12,766 nucleotides of DNA, taken from assembly GCA_902494585.1 (NCBI GenBank), contig CABUUD010000046.1:1-12766 (forward strand). The letters run 5' to 3'. The stretch is from an uncultured Collinsella sp. (GTDB taxonomy: Bacteria > Actinomycetota > Coriobacteriia > Coriobacteriales > Coriobacteriaceae). This document shows positions 6,083 through 11,735 of this stretch, one piece after another; within the stretch, counting starts at the first letter, position 1; each line of letters begins with the position of its first letter. The notes beneath the pieces were generated by a model. It saw only the letters and a list, made by a program, of their open reading frames with translations, ran no database searches and was not told the DNA's origin. A program made the translations under genes and the position numbers.

Positions 6083-6865
6083 TTACTGAAATGCAAGAAC
6101 CACTGCCACGACAATGCAGGCAATGCCCAATACGAGAGGCAGCGATGCCTTCTTTTCCCTGTTTTTAACAAGGAAGGCCTCGATTGCGGACGCTAGGACC
6201 AGAAAACCGCCAATAATCAGCAGGTCCAGTGCAACAAAGTTGACGGTTGTTATATTGGAGGACAGACCTCCGGCGTTGACGTTTACGAGCGTAAAGATCG
6301 CGGCGAAAATGGCGAAGAGGGCCAGGACGTTGCCATAGATACGGGACTCGATATTGACGATTTCTTCCTTCTTGTCCTCGACCTTTTTAAGTTCCCCGGC
6401 ATAGACGTCGGAATAATCTGCAAGTCCTTTAAAGTTGAGCTCATCAGAGAAAGCGCCGTGGTAAGGATGGGCCACCATGCCATCAACGCGCTGGAATGCA
6501 ACTTGCGCTATACCTTTTGACTTATCGAGCGTAATAGTGTTGCCGCTTACGTTTGTAACACGGTAAAACAGCCGTGTTCCATGTCCGGGGAAATATAGCG
6601 GCGCATCCAAAGAAAGCCCCTGGCGAATGCGCGAATTGCGCAGAAGTACGCTAGCGGTCAAATCGTTTGGCAACGCAACACATTCAACGCAAGAGACGAA
6701 TGTCGAATCACCAGGCCCGAGTTCGACCTCGGACTGCTTGTTCTCGTTAATGTAGAAGCCGTCGGTGCGCAAGTCATACGTAACCTGTCCGATGTTCGAA
6801 GCATCGGCATGGAGCAGAACCTCGCTGTCGATTAGCTCCTGAATCTTAGTATCGCTCAAGTACAT
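6083..6865 (-). CDS. dUTPase/dCTP-deaminase-fold protein with C-terminal membrane domain
   Basis: 260 aa. Residues 1-135 match the trimeric dUTPase/dCTP deaminase fold: MYLSDTKIQELID, QVTYDLRTDGFYI (about 27-39), LLRNSRIRQGLSL (about 74-86) and GIAQVAFQRVDG (about 118-129). The Glu of the deaminase LEF motif has no clear counterpart (the position reads FYRVTN), so deamination is doubtful. Residues 155-175 are charged and coiled-coil-like; membrane segments follow at about 177-197, 209-233 and 242-259. A nucleotide-binding or nucleotide-sensing trimer tethered to the membrane is an unusual combination, perhaps an effector. I chose ATG 6865 because MYLSD matches the family start and AAGGA precedes it; GTG 6874 is an alternative. 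Confidence 0.7.
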   Translation of the reverse strand: MYLSDTKIQELIDSEVLLHADASNIGQVTYDLRTDGFYINENKQSEVELGPGDSTFVSCVECVALPNDLTASVLLRNSRIRQGLSLDAPLYFPGHGTRLFYRVTNVSGNTITLDKSKGIAQVAFQRVDGMVAHPYHGAFSDELNFKGLADYSDVYAGELKKVEDKKEEIVNIESRIYGNVLALFAIFAAIFTLVNVNAGGLSSNITTVNFVALDLLIIGGFLVLASAIEAFLVKNREKKASLPLVLGIACIVVAVVLAFQ

Positions 6866-6888
6866 ATGAACCACTTCCTTAGGCCTCC

Positions 6889-6935
6889 GAGTATAGCACC
6901 AAGGTATGGCACGGTAGTTACCCCCAAAGGGGGTA
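6889..6935 (-). promoter_or_regulatory. Promoter with adjacent palindrome upstream of the dUTPase-fold gene
   Basis: On the minus strand an extended -10, TGCTATACT, lies about 20-30 bp before the start codon. Further upstream TACCCCC-AAA-GGGGGTA (6919-6935) is a perfect 7-bp-arm palindrome sitting around the -35 region and could be an operator. Confidence 0.4.
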
Positions 6936-7012
6936 CAGAGAAGTAATAAGAAAGCGTTACCCTTAAAGCTCCTACAAAGCTCTTGTATCGCAGCCAGGTG
7001 CGTCGTACCGCA

Positions 7013-8107
7013 TCAGCAGCGATATGCGGCGCTCAGAAGCGCTATCCCCAGCAGGAATAGCGTTAAGGAGGCAGCTATCCAGTAGCCGTCGCCGGTCTTG
7101 GGAAGCGCCGATGTTGTTGCCATAGTGGATTTGGGCTTGGTCGTCTTGGTGACTGTGGTCCTGGTGGCCGTTGTCTTGAGCGACGTAACTGCGGGTTTCA
7201 CCGCAGGATCCGTCGCCGAACCCGCACCGGGTTGCCCAGCAGCAGGGTCGGCGCCGCCAGTAGGCTCGCCCGTGCCATCCCCCGGCACCTCGCCGCCGGG
7301 TGTAACGGTCTCCCCCGCCGGGCCGGTGGCGCCATCGGGCTCGATCACCACGTGCGGTGCCACGGTCCCGTCAGCATCAACCACGCTGGCAGCGCCAAAG
7401 GCCCCGCCTACGGGCGTCACAAAGTGCGCGGCAACGAGCGATCCACGATCGCAGGCAACGCCGGCGTCCGTACCGGTCGCATCCAGCCGGGACGCATCCA
7501 CAGCAAGCGTCTTGCTCGCTGCGTCTGTCCCAAATCCCTCGTCGAGCAAGCGCACACCATAAAAGCGCAAGCCCGCATCGGATCCCGCGCCCGAAGCAGC
7601 AAGGTGCCCGCCGGCGCGTACGGTCAAGCTACCCGCGGCAATGCCGGCCACAGTCTGGTCAACAACGCCTGCCCCGTCGGCCCTGGCATCGACCGTGCAG
7701 CCGTCCACCACCAGCGCCTGGGCCACATGGATCCCGCATTGCGAACCCGTCGCTGTGAGCAAGCCGGAGCCGCGAAGTGTAAGGTTTCCCCACACCTCCA
7801 TGCCGCTCATGGAAATGTCCGCATCGGGCGTATGCGTCTCGAACACGGAGTTTTGCCCCACAAGCGTCACCACCAGGTCGCCATTGGCGCCGATGGCCTC
7901 ACCCGCATAGCCGGTTAGCTCAAGATGATCGGTATCTGTCCAAGCCCATCCGGGACCCGACACGCCCGGCTCGCAGTACGTGGTGCCTGCAATGAACAGG
8001 CTGTCCGCGCCCGCAGCATAAGAAGGCCCGCCCAGCAAAACGCAAAGGCAGGCCATGACAGTAAACAGGATGTAGTGACGGCTGGTGTGGAACGCGGTAG
8101 CAAACAT
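7013..8107 (-). CDS. LPKTG sortase-anchored surface protein
   Basis: 364 aa from ATG 8107 (GGAG 5 nt upstream; an earlier TTG at 8134 is less likely). The signal peptide is hydrophobic residues about 10-30 ending ...GGPSYAAGA. The body (about 35-240) has repeating LTLRGSG / LTVRAGGHLAASGAG / ALVVDGCTVDA strands like a beta-helix or beta-roll. A Gly/Pro/Thr-rich linker (about 245-290) and a Thr/Lys-rich stretch follow. The cell-wall sorting signal LPKTG is at about 335-339, then a hydrophobic span and a short basic tail. Sortase would link it to peptidoglycan. The ligand is unknown. High-GC codon use contrasts with the defence genes beginning at 8381. Confidence 0.85.
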   Translation of the reverse strand: MFATAFHTSRHYILFTVMACLCVLLGGPSYAAGADSLFIAGTTYCEPGVSGPGWAWTDTDHLELTGYAGEAIGANGDLVVTLVGQNSVFETHTPDADISMSGMEVWGNLTLRGSGLLTATGSQCGIHVAQALVVDGCTVDARADGAGVVDQTVAGIAAGSLTVRAGGHLAASGAGSDAGLRFYGVRLLDEGFGTDAASKTLAVDASRLDATGTDAGVACDRGSLVAAHFVTPVGGAFGAASVVDADGTVAPHVVIEPDGATGPAGETVTPGGEVPGDGTGEPTGGADPAAGQPGAGSATDPAVKPAVTSLKTTATRTTVTKTTKPKSTMATTSALPKTGDGYWIAASLTLFLLGIALLSAAYRC

Positions 8108-8380
8108 AACCGCTCCGATCTTCGCAAGAGCCAATGGAAACTACATCAGGAAATGACCTGATAGCAGCAGTTATTAGTGTAGCGAGATCGGGCAAGTGGC
8201 GAACGAATTACGTGTAAACGAACCCAGAAATTAGGTGTAAATCGTTTTGCCAATCGGTGAAAGGAGGGGTTGAGTTAAGCTTGAAATCGTAGATCACAAC
8301 GGCACCCATTTGGCTTTTACGCACTGCGGCCGTATGATATGAGTATATGCCGGGACCTGAATCATTAGAGCGCCCCTTGG
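8108..8380. other. Intergenic region marking the switch from high-GC to lower-GC DNA
   Basis: No gene is supported. Two imperfect copies of AATTA-(C/G)GTGTAAA-CG start at 8206 and 8229 (23-bp period), with a weaker third at about 8173 (ATTAGTGTAGCG). They could be binding sites for a regulator of the LPKTG gene, whose start lies about 65-120 bp away. The rest shows nothing clear. Confidence 0.4.
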
Positions 8381-8806
8381 CTACAATTCATAATTCTGCA
8401 ACGTCGAATACTTGATAAGTGATTGATAGCGTGGGTGCCCTGATCGAACAGCCTTCTTGTAAAGCTTGATATATTTTTCAAATCCCTTTTGCACTGCGAA
8501 TTCATTTCCGCGAAGGGCTTCGAACTCATTCTGGCGCAAGTGCGGACGCGTCTGATGATCTATGTATTCCGGCCGGTCAACTACAACAGCCTTCGAATAA
8601 TCAATTCCGCATCTATTATCAGGATCAGTAAAGAAGGCATGTGCATGACGAATATGGGACCGAAAAGGGACGGCCCAAATATGCCCCTCAATTTCGACCA
8701 AAAAGACGATATAAGGACGGTTTTGCTTTTGCTCCATCTCTTTGAACGGAGGGTTCGGATGGTCTCTGTAAAACGAGTCGCTTAAGAATGCAATTCGAGA
8801 ATTCAT
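8381..8806 (-). CDS. Type III toxin-antitoxin endoribonuclease (ToxN/TenpN family)
   Basis: 141 aa. Family signatures seen: N-terminal FLSDSFYRDHPN, the KQNRPYIVFLVEIEG strand, AVPFRSHIRHAHAF (about 45-58), GIDYSKAVVVDRPEYID (67-83), the EFEALRGNEFAVQKGFEKYI helix region and YKKAV. ToxN/TenpN/CptN toxins are sequence-specific endoribonucleases held inactive by a repetitive RNA that they process themselves. I chose ATG 8806 because GGAGGG lies about 6 nt upstream; the longer frame would translate the terminator. Two 52-nt repeats with promoter and terminator lie directly upstream, completing the system. Phage-exclusion activity is known for such systems; the subtype is not certain. Confidence 0.88.
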   Translation of the reverse strand: MNSRIAFLSDSFYRDHPNPPFKEMEQKQNRPYIVFLVEIEGHIWAVPFRSHIRHAHAFFTDPDNRCGIDYSKAVVVDRPEYIDHQTRPHLRQNEFEALRGNEFAVQKGFEKYIKLYKKAVRSGHPRYQSLIKYSTLQNYEL

Positions 8807-8820
8807 GTAAACCCTCCAAA

Positions 8821-8857
8821 TAAGAAAATGCCTCCAACCCAAAGAGATTGAAGGCAT
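8821..8857 (-). terminator. Terminator between RNA antitoxin and toxin gene
   Basis: On the minus strand ATGCCTTCAATC (8846-8857) pairs along all 12 positions (two G-U) with GGTTGGAGGCAT (8828-8839) around a 6-nt loop, followed by TTTCTT. Type III systems typically have such a leaky terminator to set the RNA antitoxin in excess over toxin mRNA. Confidence 0.8.
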
Positions 8858-8959
8858 CTTCTCAGTGGGCTTTCTTTTGATTCCGTTGGTCGCGCCCTAC
8901 GACCAAAATCTTCTCAGTGGACTTTCTTTTGATTCCGTTGGTCGCGCCCTACGACCAAT
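8856..8959 (-). repeat. Two tandem 52-bp repeats
   Basis: Units are 8856-8907 and 8908-8959, identical at 50 of 52 positions (G/A at 8869 versus 8921, and the last base). No third copy was found on either side. Confidence 0.9.
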
Positions 8960-8963
8960 TTCT
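8856..8963 (-). ncRNA. ToxI-like RNA antitoxin
   Basis: Transcript predicted from about 8963 through two tandem 52-nt repeats to the terminator. Each repeat contains TTGGTCG-TAGGGCG-CGACCAA, a 7-bp stem with a 7-nt loop, followed by an A-rich single-stranded stretch and CACTGAGAAGAT. This is compatible with the pseudoknot units that bind and inhibit ToxN-family RNases. Two repeats is at the low end for the group. Confidence 0.8.
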
Positions 8964-8969
8964 GACCTT

Positions 8970-8999
8970 AGTATACCCAAAATGCAGTTAGCGAGGCAA
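8970..8999 (-). promoter_or_regulatory. Promoter of the RNA antitoxin
   Basis: Minus strand TTGCCT (8994-8999), an 18-bp spacer and TATACT (8970-8975). Predicted start at about 8963, only a few bases before the first repeat, so almost the whole transcript is antitoxin. Confidence 0.65.
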
Positions 9000-9040
9000 T
9001 CGTTTCATTGTCTAAATTTAACTTATTTAACCCACAAATA

Positions 9041-9580
9041 TCAATCACTTTTTGCCCGGTCTTTCGTTGCAATTCCTGCGATAACCTCAGCCGCTATCGT
9101 CAACCTGTGCAAGTCGCTCTTTGTGTAGATAGACCCGCAAAACGAATAATAGTCCAACGGAAAGCTTCTCATCTCGGTCTTGGGCCTGAAGAAACCCTTC
9201 CTCTTATAGCTGAGCGAAACCCCGGACACAACCGATTCAAAGTTCCTAATTTCTGGACCGTCAAGAATCAAGGTATTGCGATAATCCCCGGGAACAAGAA
9301 CAGGGATTCCCTTGGTTAGAAAACTACGCTCACGAACATAATTACGATATTTTTCCTGCACGAAGTCAAAGTCGAAAGAGTCGATTTTCACGTCCTCGGC
9401 AACTCCTCTTCCATAGTTTTTGATCTCAAACAGGACGCATCCATTGTCCCTATCGTGAGAAAGATAGGCGATGACGTCGGGCCTTTGGGCGGCCCAATAT
9501 AGATAGAGAGAGATGAATACGGCTGCTAGGGCACTGCTCGCCGCTATCACATTCACCAAACAGTTTACATTCTCGAGCAT
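9041..9580 (-). CDS. Single-TM hypothetical protein
   Basis: 179 aa. One membrane segment at about residues 8-29 (LVNVIAASSALAAVFISLYLYW) is followed by AAQRPDVIAYLSHDRDNG and a probable beta-rich cytoplasmic domain with FEIKNYGRGVAEDVKIDSF and GIPVLVPGDYRNTLIL. Proteins with this short TM plus 'RP-V-AY' and 'NYG-G-A-DV' patterns are recurrent hypotheticals in mobile DNA. GGAGG lies 10 nt before ATG 9580. It follows the retron RT and the 77-aa ORF on the same strand, so it might belong to that operon as a membrane component, or be an independent gene. Function unknown. Confidence 0.7.
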   Translation of the reverse strand: MLENVNCLVNVIAASSALAAVFISLYLYWAAQRPDVIAYLSHDRDNGCVLFEIKNYGRGVAEDVKIDSFDFDFVQEKYRNYVRERSFLTKGIPVLVPGDYRNTLILDGPEIRNFESVVSGVSLSYKRKGFFRPKTEMRSFPLDYYSFCGSIYTKSDLHRLTIAAEVIAGIATKDRAKSD

Positions 9581-9649
9581 CGGCTACTTTCCTCCGTCCA
9601 TATTTGCTATTTCGTTCCGACATCTCTCTACAAGCTGCGAAGGCACAGG

Positions 9650-9883
9650 CTAAAACCTTGTCGGATCGAGCTGATATAGAAATCCGTTTCCAACGTGAAC
9701 GCTTTCGTCCATTCGCTCTTTGAGCGCTTTGTCGCCCGTACATGCATCCGTAGCAATACGTGCAAGTTGCAGCTTCTCGTAATCGGCGAGAACTGCAGTA
9801 CTTTTTTGCCTTATTGAGTGGCACTTTAACAAGCAGCCACGAAATAGGTCAAAGAGCTTAAGCAACATGTGCCTGAATTGCAT
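9650..9883 (-). CDS. Small hypothetical protein after the RT
   Basis: An open frame of 77 aa beginning MQFRHMLLKLFDLFRG, with a middle part ADYEKLQLARIATDACTGDK and KALKERMDESVHVGNG that reads like real protein. It begins 29 bp after the RT stop on the same strand. The ATG at 9883 has no RBS; ATG 9868 has only AGG 4 nt upstream. Hydrophobic start, charged middle. No family is recognised. It could be a genuine small partner of the RT or a chance frame. Confidence 0.4.
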   Translation of the reverse strand: MQFRHMLLKLFDLFRGCLLKCHSIRQKSTAVLADYEKLQLARIATDACTGDKALKERMDESVHVGNGFLYQLDPTRF

Positions 9884-9912
9884 TTGATAGTGACGCTATA
9901 ATCAAATAGAGA

Positions 9913-10845
9913 TCACGGCTGGTCTTCCAAGCTAAGCAGAACTTGTCGTTCTGCTTCGGGAAAAGCATGAGGCTCAATCATTCTTGCCGAGCTAATTCGA
10001 CCGAGCGTAGATGCTGCTGCCGACGCATCGCCCGCGCAACTTTGCCCTGTTCCCTCAATGATTTTATGCCTTAACTTGTTTGGAATAGTCGAAATCCCGT
10101 CTTTGGTAATGGCAACGCCCGTAACAATTTTGACATCGCCAGCACCGCGATAAGCGGTTTTGCTAAGAGAAAGAGAGTGCCCATATCCCTTTACGATTCG
10201 GAGGACTTTCTTTTCAAATACTGCCGGATTGCTAAATGGCGCTTTGGAAGAAAATGTTAAGTCGTCAACGTATAAGGAAAACTTGCAACCATTATTACGC
10301 GCGAGATTATGCAACTCGTTAAACATATCTTGATAGGCGAAGAAAGCGACAAGCTGAGCGCATGGACTTCCGGTTGGAATTACAGTGGAACCGTCATCTA
10401 ACGTAAGTGTTGTTAAATCGCTAAGCAGGGCGGATACATCACTGCTGCATTTAAATCTATCTTTGAAGAGTCGGTAGACGGACTCTCGCGAACATGAGTC
10501 ATAAAATGCGTGTAAATCTGATTGAATAAAATAGACAGAATGCTCATGGTACTTGCCGTTATCCACATGGCAGACACCCTTGCATCCAGAGAATACCCAG
10601 TTTGGAATCGAAATTCTGCTCAGCAAGTTCTTTATGCGGCGTTGGACCTGCTTTAATTCTCTACATGGATCATAGATAGATCGAAATCCCCCAGAAGCCT
10701 TTTCAATTTCACTGACGGCGTAATTGATGAAATCATTGGCGTGAAGAAGGCTGTCGTACTCTATCTGAAGTATCGTGGCAAGCTTGCGCTTGCTGAACAA
10801 CTTATATATAGGACTCTGGTCAATTGCATAGCCGCTACTTGCCAT
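9913..10845 (-). CDS. Retron-type reverse transcriptase
   Basis: 310 aa, normal length for retron RTs. Domain signs in order: R-x-I-Y-x-P...LKQVQRRI (about 55-71), motif A FIQSDLHAFYDS (106-117), the IPTGSPCAQLVAFFAYQDMF block with NELHNLA (156-182), catalytic YVDD at 192-195 in KFSLYVDDLTFSS, LSLSKTAYR, and the retron-typical VTG at 241-243 (KIVTGVAITKDG). There is no maturase, endonuclease or C-terminal fusion domain, so it is not a group II intron or DGR enzyme by appearance. The start overlaps the end of the HTH gene by 11 bp. It should use an msr-msd RNA from the same operon to make msDNA; the structured leader at 11380-11595 is the best candidate. Confidence 0.88.
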   Translation of the reverse strand: MASSGYAIDQSPIYKLFSKRKLATILQIEYDSLLHANDFINYAVSEIEKASGGFRSIYDPCRELKQVQRRIKNLLSRISIPNWVFSGCKGVCHVDNGKYHEHSVYFIQSDLHAFYDSCSRESVYRLFKDRFKCSSDVSALLSDLTTLTLDDGSTVIPTGSPCAQLVAFFAYQDMFNELHNLARNNGCKFSLYVDDLTFSSKAPFSNPAVFEKKVLRIVKGYGHSLSLSKTAYRGAGDVKIVTGVAITKDGISTIPNKLRHKIIEGTGQSCAGDASAAASTLGRISSARMIEPHAFPEAERQVLLSLEDQP

Positions 10846-11122
10846 TGCTGTATGCCTCGATCACCTTAGACATCAAGGACGTAATGAACTTTTGGCCGGC
10901 GCTGTTAAGTTCTGCATCCTCATAGTCTTCTGAAAAGCGAACCAACGTTGACACTCGAAGACCAAACAATTCTGAATAGCGTTCAAGCAAATCCATCGAG
11001 ACTTTTTTCTTCCCGTTTTCGATCTCGGAAAGATAGCTACTGGAGATGCCGAGCAATTCGCTCATTTCCTTGGCGCTGTATCCATATATGCCCCGTAACC
11101 TTTTAAGCGTATTGCCCAGCAT
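10835..11122 (-). CDS. Xre/Cro-C1 HTH protein of the retron operon
   Basis: 95 aa. Residues 5-60 form a canonical HTH_3: NTLKRLRGIYGYSAKEMSEL then LGISSSYLSEIENGKKKVS and DLLERYSELFGLRVSTLVRF. The last 35 residues are helical. AAGGAG lies 8 nt before the ATG at 11122; that RBS can pair with CTCCTT just upstream (see 11131-11151). Its stop overlaps the RT start. Retron classifications include a class with an Xre-type HTH partner (type VI, from memory). It probably binds the 10-bp-arm palindrome on the operon promoter. Confidence 0.85.
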   Translation of the reverse strand: MLGNTLKRLRGIYGYSAKEMSELLGISSSYLSEIENGKKKVSMDLLERYSELFGLRVSTLVRFSEDYEDAELNSAGQKFITSLMSKVIEAYSNGK

Positions 11123-11130
11123 TCCCTACT

Positions 11131-11151
11131 CTCCTTACAGACTAAAAGGAG
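11131..11151 (-). promoter_or_regulatory. Hairpin sequestering the HTH ribosome-binding site
   Basis: On the minus strand CTCCTT (11146-11151) pairs perfectly with the SD AAGGAG (11131-11136) across a 9-nt loop. Translation of the HTH gene could thus depend on ribosomes or RNA changes upstream. Confidence 0.45.
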
Positions 11152-11157
11152 TTAAAA

Positions 11158-11186
11158 ATCAAATACTGGGCGGGCTACCATTTGAT
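11158..11186 (-). repeat. Hairpin after the peptide ORF, weak attenuator candidate
   Basis: On the minus strand ATCAAAT (11180-11186) and ATTTGAT (11158-11164) are perfect 7-bp arms with a 15-nt loop, followed by TTT. It starts just after the stop of the 60-aa peptide and could pause or partly terminate transcription before the HTH gene. Confidence 0.35.
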
Positions 11187-11187
11187 G

Positions 11188-11370
11188 CTACCAACCTGCC
11201 AACAAGCTTATGAGCTCGTGAAGCACTTTTATAAAAGCGCCGAGAAGCTCTAAGAGCCCGATTAACGCTCGAAAGTCTTTCGGAGCCCTCTTACGCTTCT
11301 CAACTCGCAGCTTCACTCGAGGTTGGCCAGCAACATGGTTGTTTCCGGAATTAGATAGATGCTGTGCCAT
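11188..11370 (-). CDS. 60-aa basic/hydrophobic peptide, candidate toxin of the retron
   Basis: Starts at ATG 11370 with AAAGGGGG 8 nt upstream; the frame is open further up but that part lies in the structured RNA. Residues 1-20 are polar (MAQHLSNSGNNHVAGQPRVK), 20-33 strongly basic (LRVEKRKRAPKDFR), and 34-60 an uninterrupted hydrophobic, amphipathic helix (ALIGLLELLGAFIKVL then HELISLLAGW). This is the profile of small membrane-active toxins such as those of type I toxin-antitoxin systems. Its SD is buried in a hairpin (11380-11419), so translation looks gated. It sits between the leader RNA and the HTH gene. No known family is recognised; the toxin role is inference. Confidence 0.6.
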   Translation of the reverse strand: MAQHLSNSGNNHVAGQPRVKLRVEKRKRAPKDFRALIGLLELLGAFIKVLHELISLLAGW

Positions 11371-11379
11371 ATAGCACAC

Positions 11380-11419
11380 CCCCTTTCTCGCTGCGGTTGC
11401 AGCGTCCCAAAGAAAGGAG
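11380..11419 (-). promoter_or_regulatory. Hairpin sequestering the peptide's ribosome-binding site
   Basis: On the minus strand CTCCTTTCT (11411-11419) pairs with AGAAAGGGG (11380-11388; eight Watson-Crick pairs and one wobble), which is the SD of the 60-aa ORF. The stem continues, after a one-sided TTGGGA bulge, with CGCTGC/GCAGCG (11399-11404 with 11389-11394) closed by an AACC loop. The SD is thus fully base-paired. Confidence 0.65.
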
Positions 11420-11595
11420 AGGTTCTTCCGGTAACACCCGCCCAGCTTCGTGCGCCCGCGCATCCCAGCGCGGGCGCACCGGGTGAGCGGGGGTTTAGGT
11501 AGACCACCGAAGTGGTCCGCGGCGAGCTCGCGCTCACCCTGGAATGGGAAAAGACCTTCGCGGCCAAGCTGTAATGGTCACGACTACCTTGGTTG
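11389..11595 (-). ncRNA. Candidate retron msr-msd RNA / structured leader
   Basis: About 200 nt of transcript between the promoter and the peptide ORF, rich in perfect pairings. GACCAC-UUCG-GUGGUC (11502-11517) is a UUCG-capped msr-like hairpin. GGGTGAGCG (11531-11539) pairs with CGCTCACCC (11481-11489) and encloses it. GTGCGCCCGCGC/GCGCGGGCGCAC (11450-11479) is a perfect 12-bp stem with a 6-nt loop, the best msd stem. The outermost pairing, AGGTCTTTTCC (11547-11557) with GGAAGAACCT (11420-11429), 10 bp with one bulge, is a possible a1/a2. The a1/a2 and the branching G are not certain. Confidence 0.6.
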
Positions 11596-11597
11596 AC

Positions 11598-11642
11598 ACT
11601 ATAACACTATGGTCAGCAATTAGCGAACAGAATTCGCTAATT
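11598..11642 (-). promoter_or_regulatory. Promoter and palindromic operator of the retron operon
   Basis: A perfect inverted repeat with 10-bp arms, AATTAGCGAA (11618-11627) and TTCGCTAATT (11633-11642), separated by CAGAA, overlaps the -35 region (minus strand TTCGCT, 11622-11627). An 18-bp spacer leads to the -10 TATAGT (11598-11603). The arrangement fits repression by a dimeric Xre protein, most likely the HTH encoded in the operon. Confidence 0.7.
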
Positions 11643-11735
11643 ACGTATTGAAATTATCAATCTCATAAATTCATCTCAACTACAAATATTACGACCTATC
11701 AATTTCACGTAAGTCGTGAAGCGACACTCAGCACC
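11643..11735. other. AT-rich spacer between retron operon and AbiH
   Basis: Notably AT-rich, no ORF. A TTCACG-TAAGT-CGTGAA hairpin (11704-11720) lies 16 bp after the AbiH stop without a T-run; it may mark the 3' end of the AbiH transcript. Confidence 0.4.

Noticed and set aside
7232..7918. Plus-strand 228-aa frame
   Set aside because: Antisense shadow of the LPKTG protein, produced by GC-rich codon bias.
8856..8959. CRISPR array
   Set aside because: Two 52-nt units are directly contiguous with no variable spacer; position and structure fit a type III RNA antitoxin.
9450..9824. Minus-strand 124-aa Cys/Arg-rich frame
   Set aside because: It overlaps the TM protein and the 77-aa ORF, has unlikely composition, and no RBS.
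9913..10845. Group II intron or diversity-generating RT
   Set aside because: No maturase or endonuclease domain, no intron domain V-like structure noticed nearby, and no TR/VR repeat pair; VTG and length favour a retron.
11188..11463. Longer 91-aa version of the peptide ORF
   Set aside because: The extra N-terminal codons run through the paired RNA leader and lack an RBS; ATG 11370 has a strong SD.
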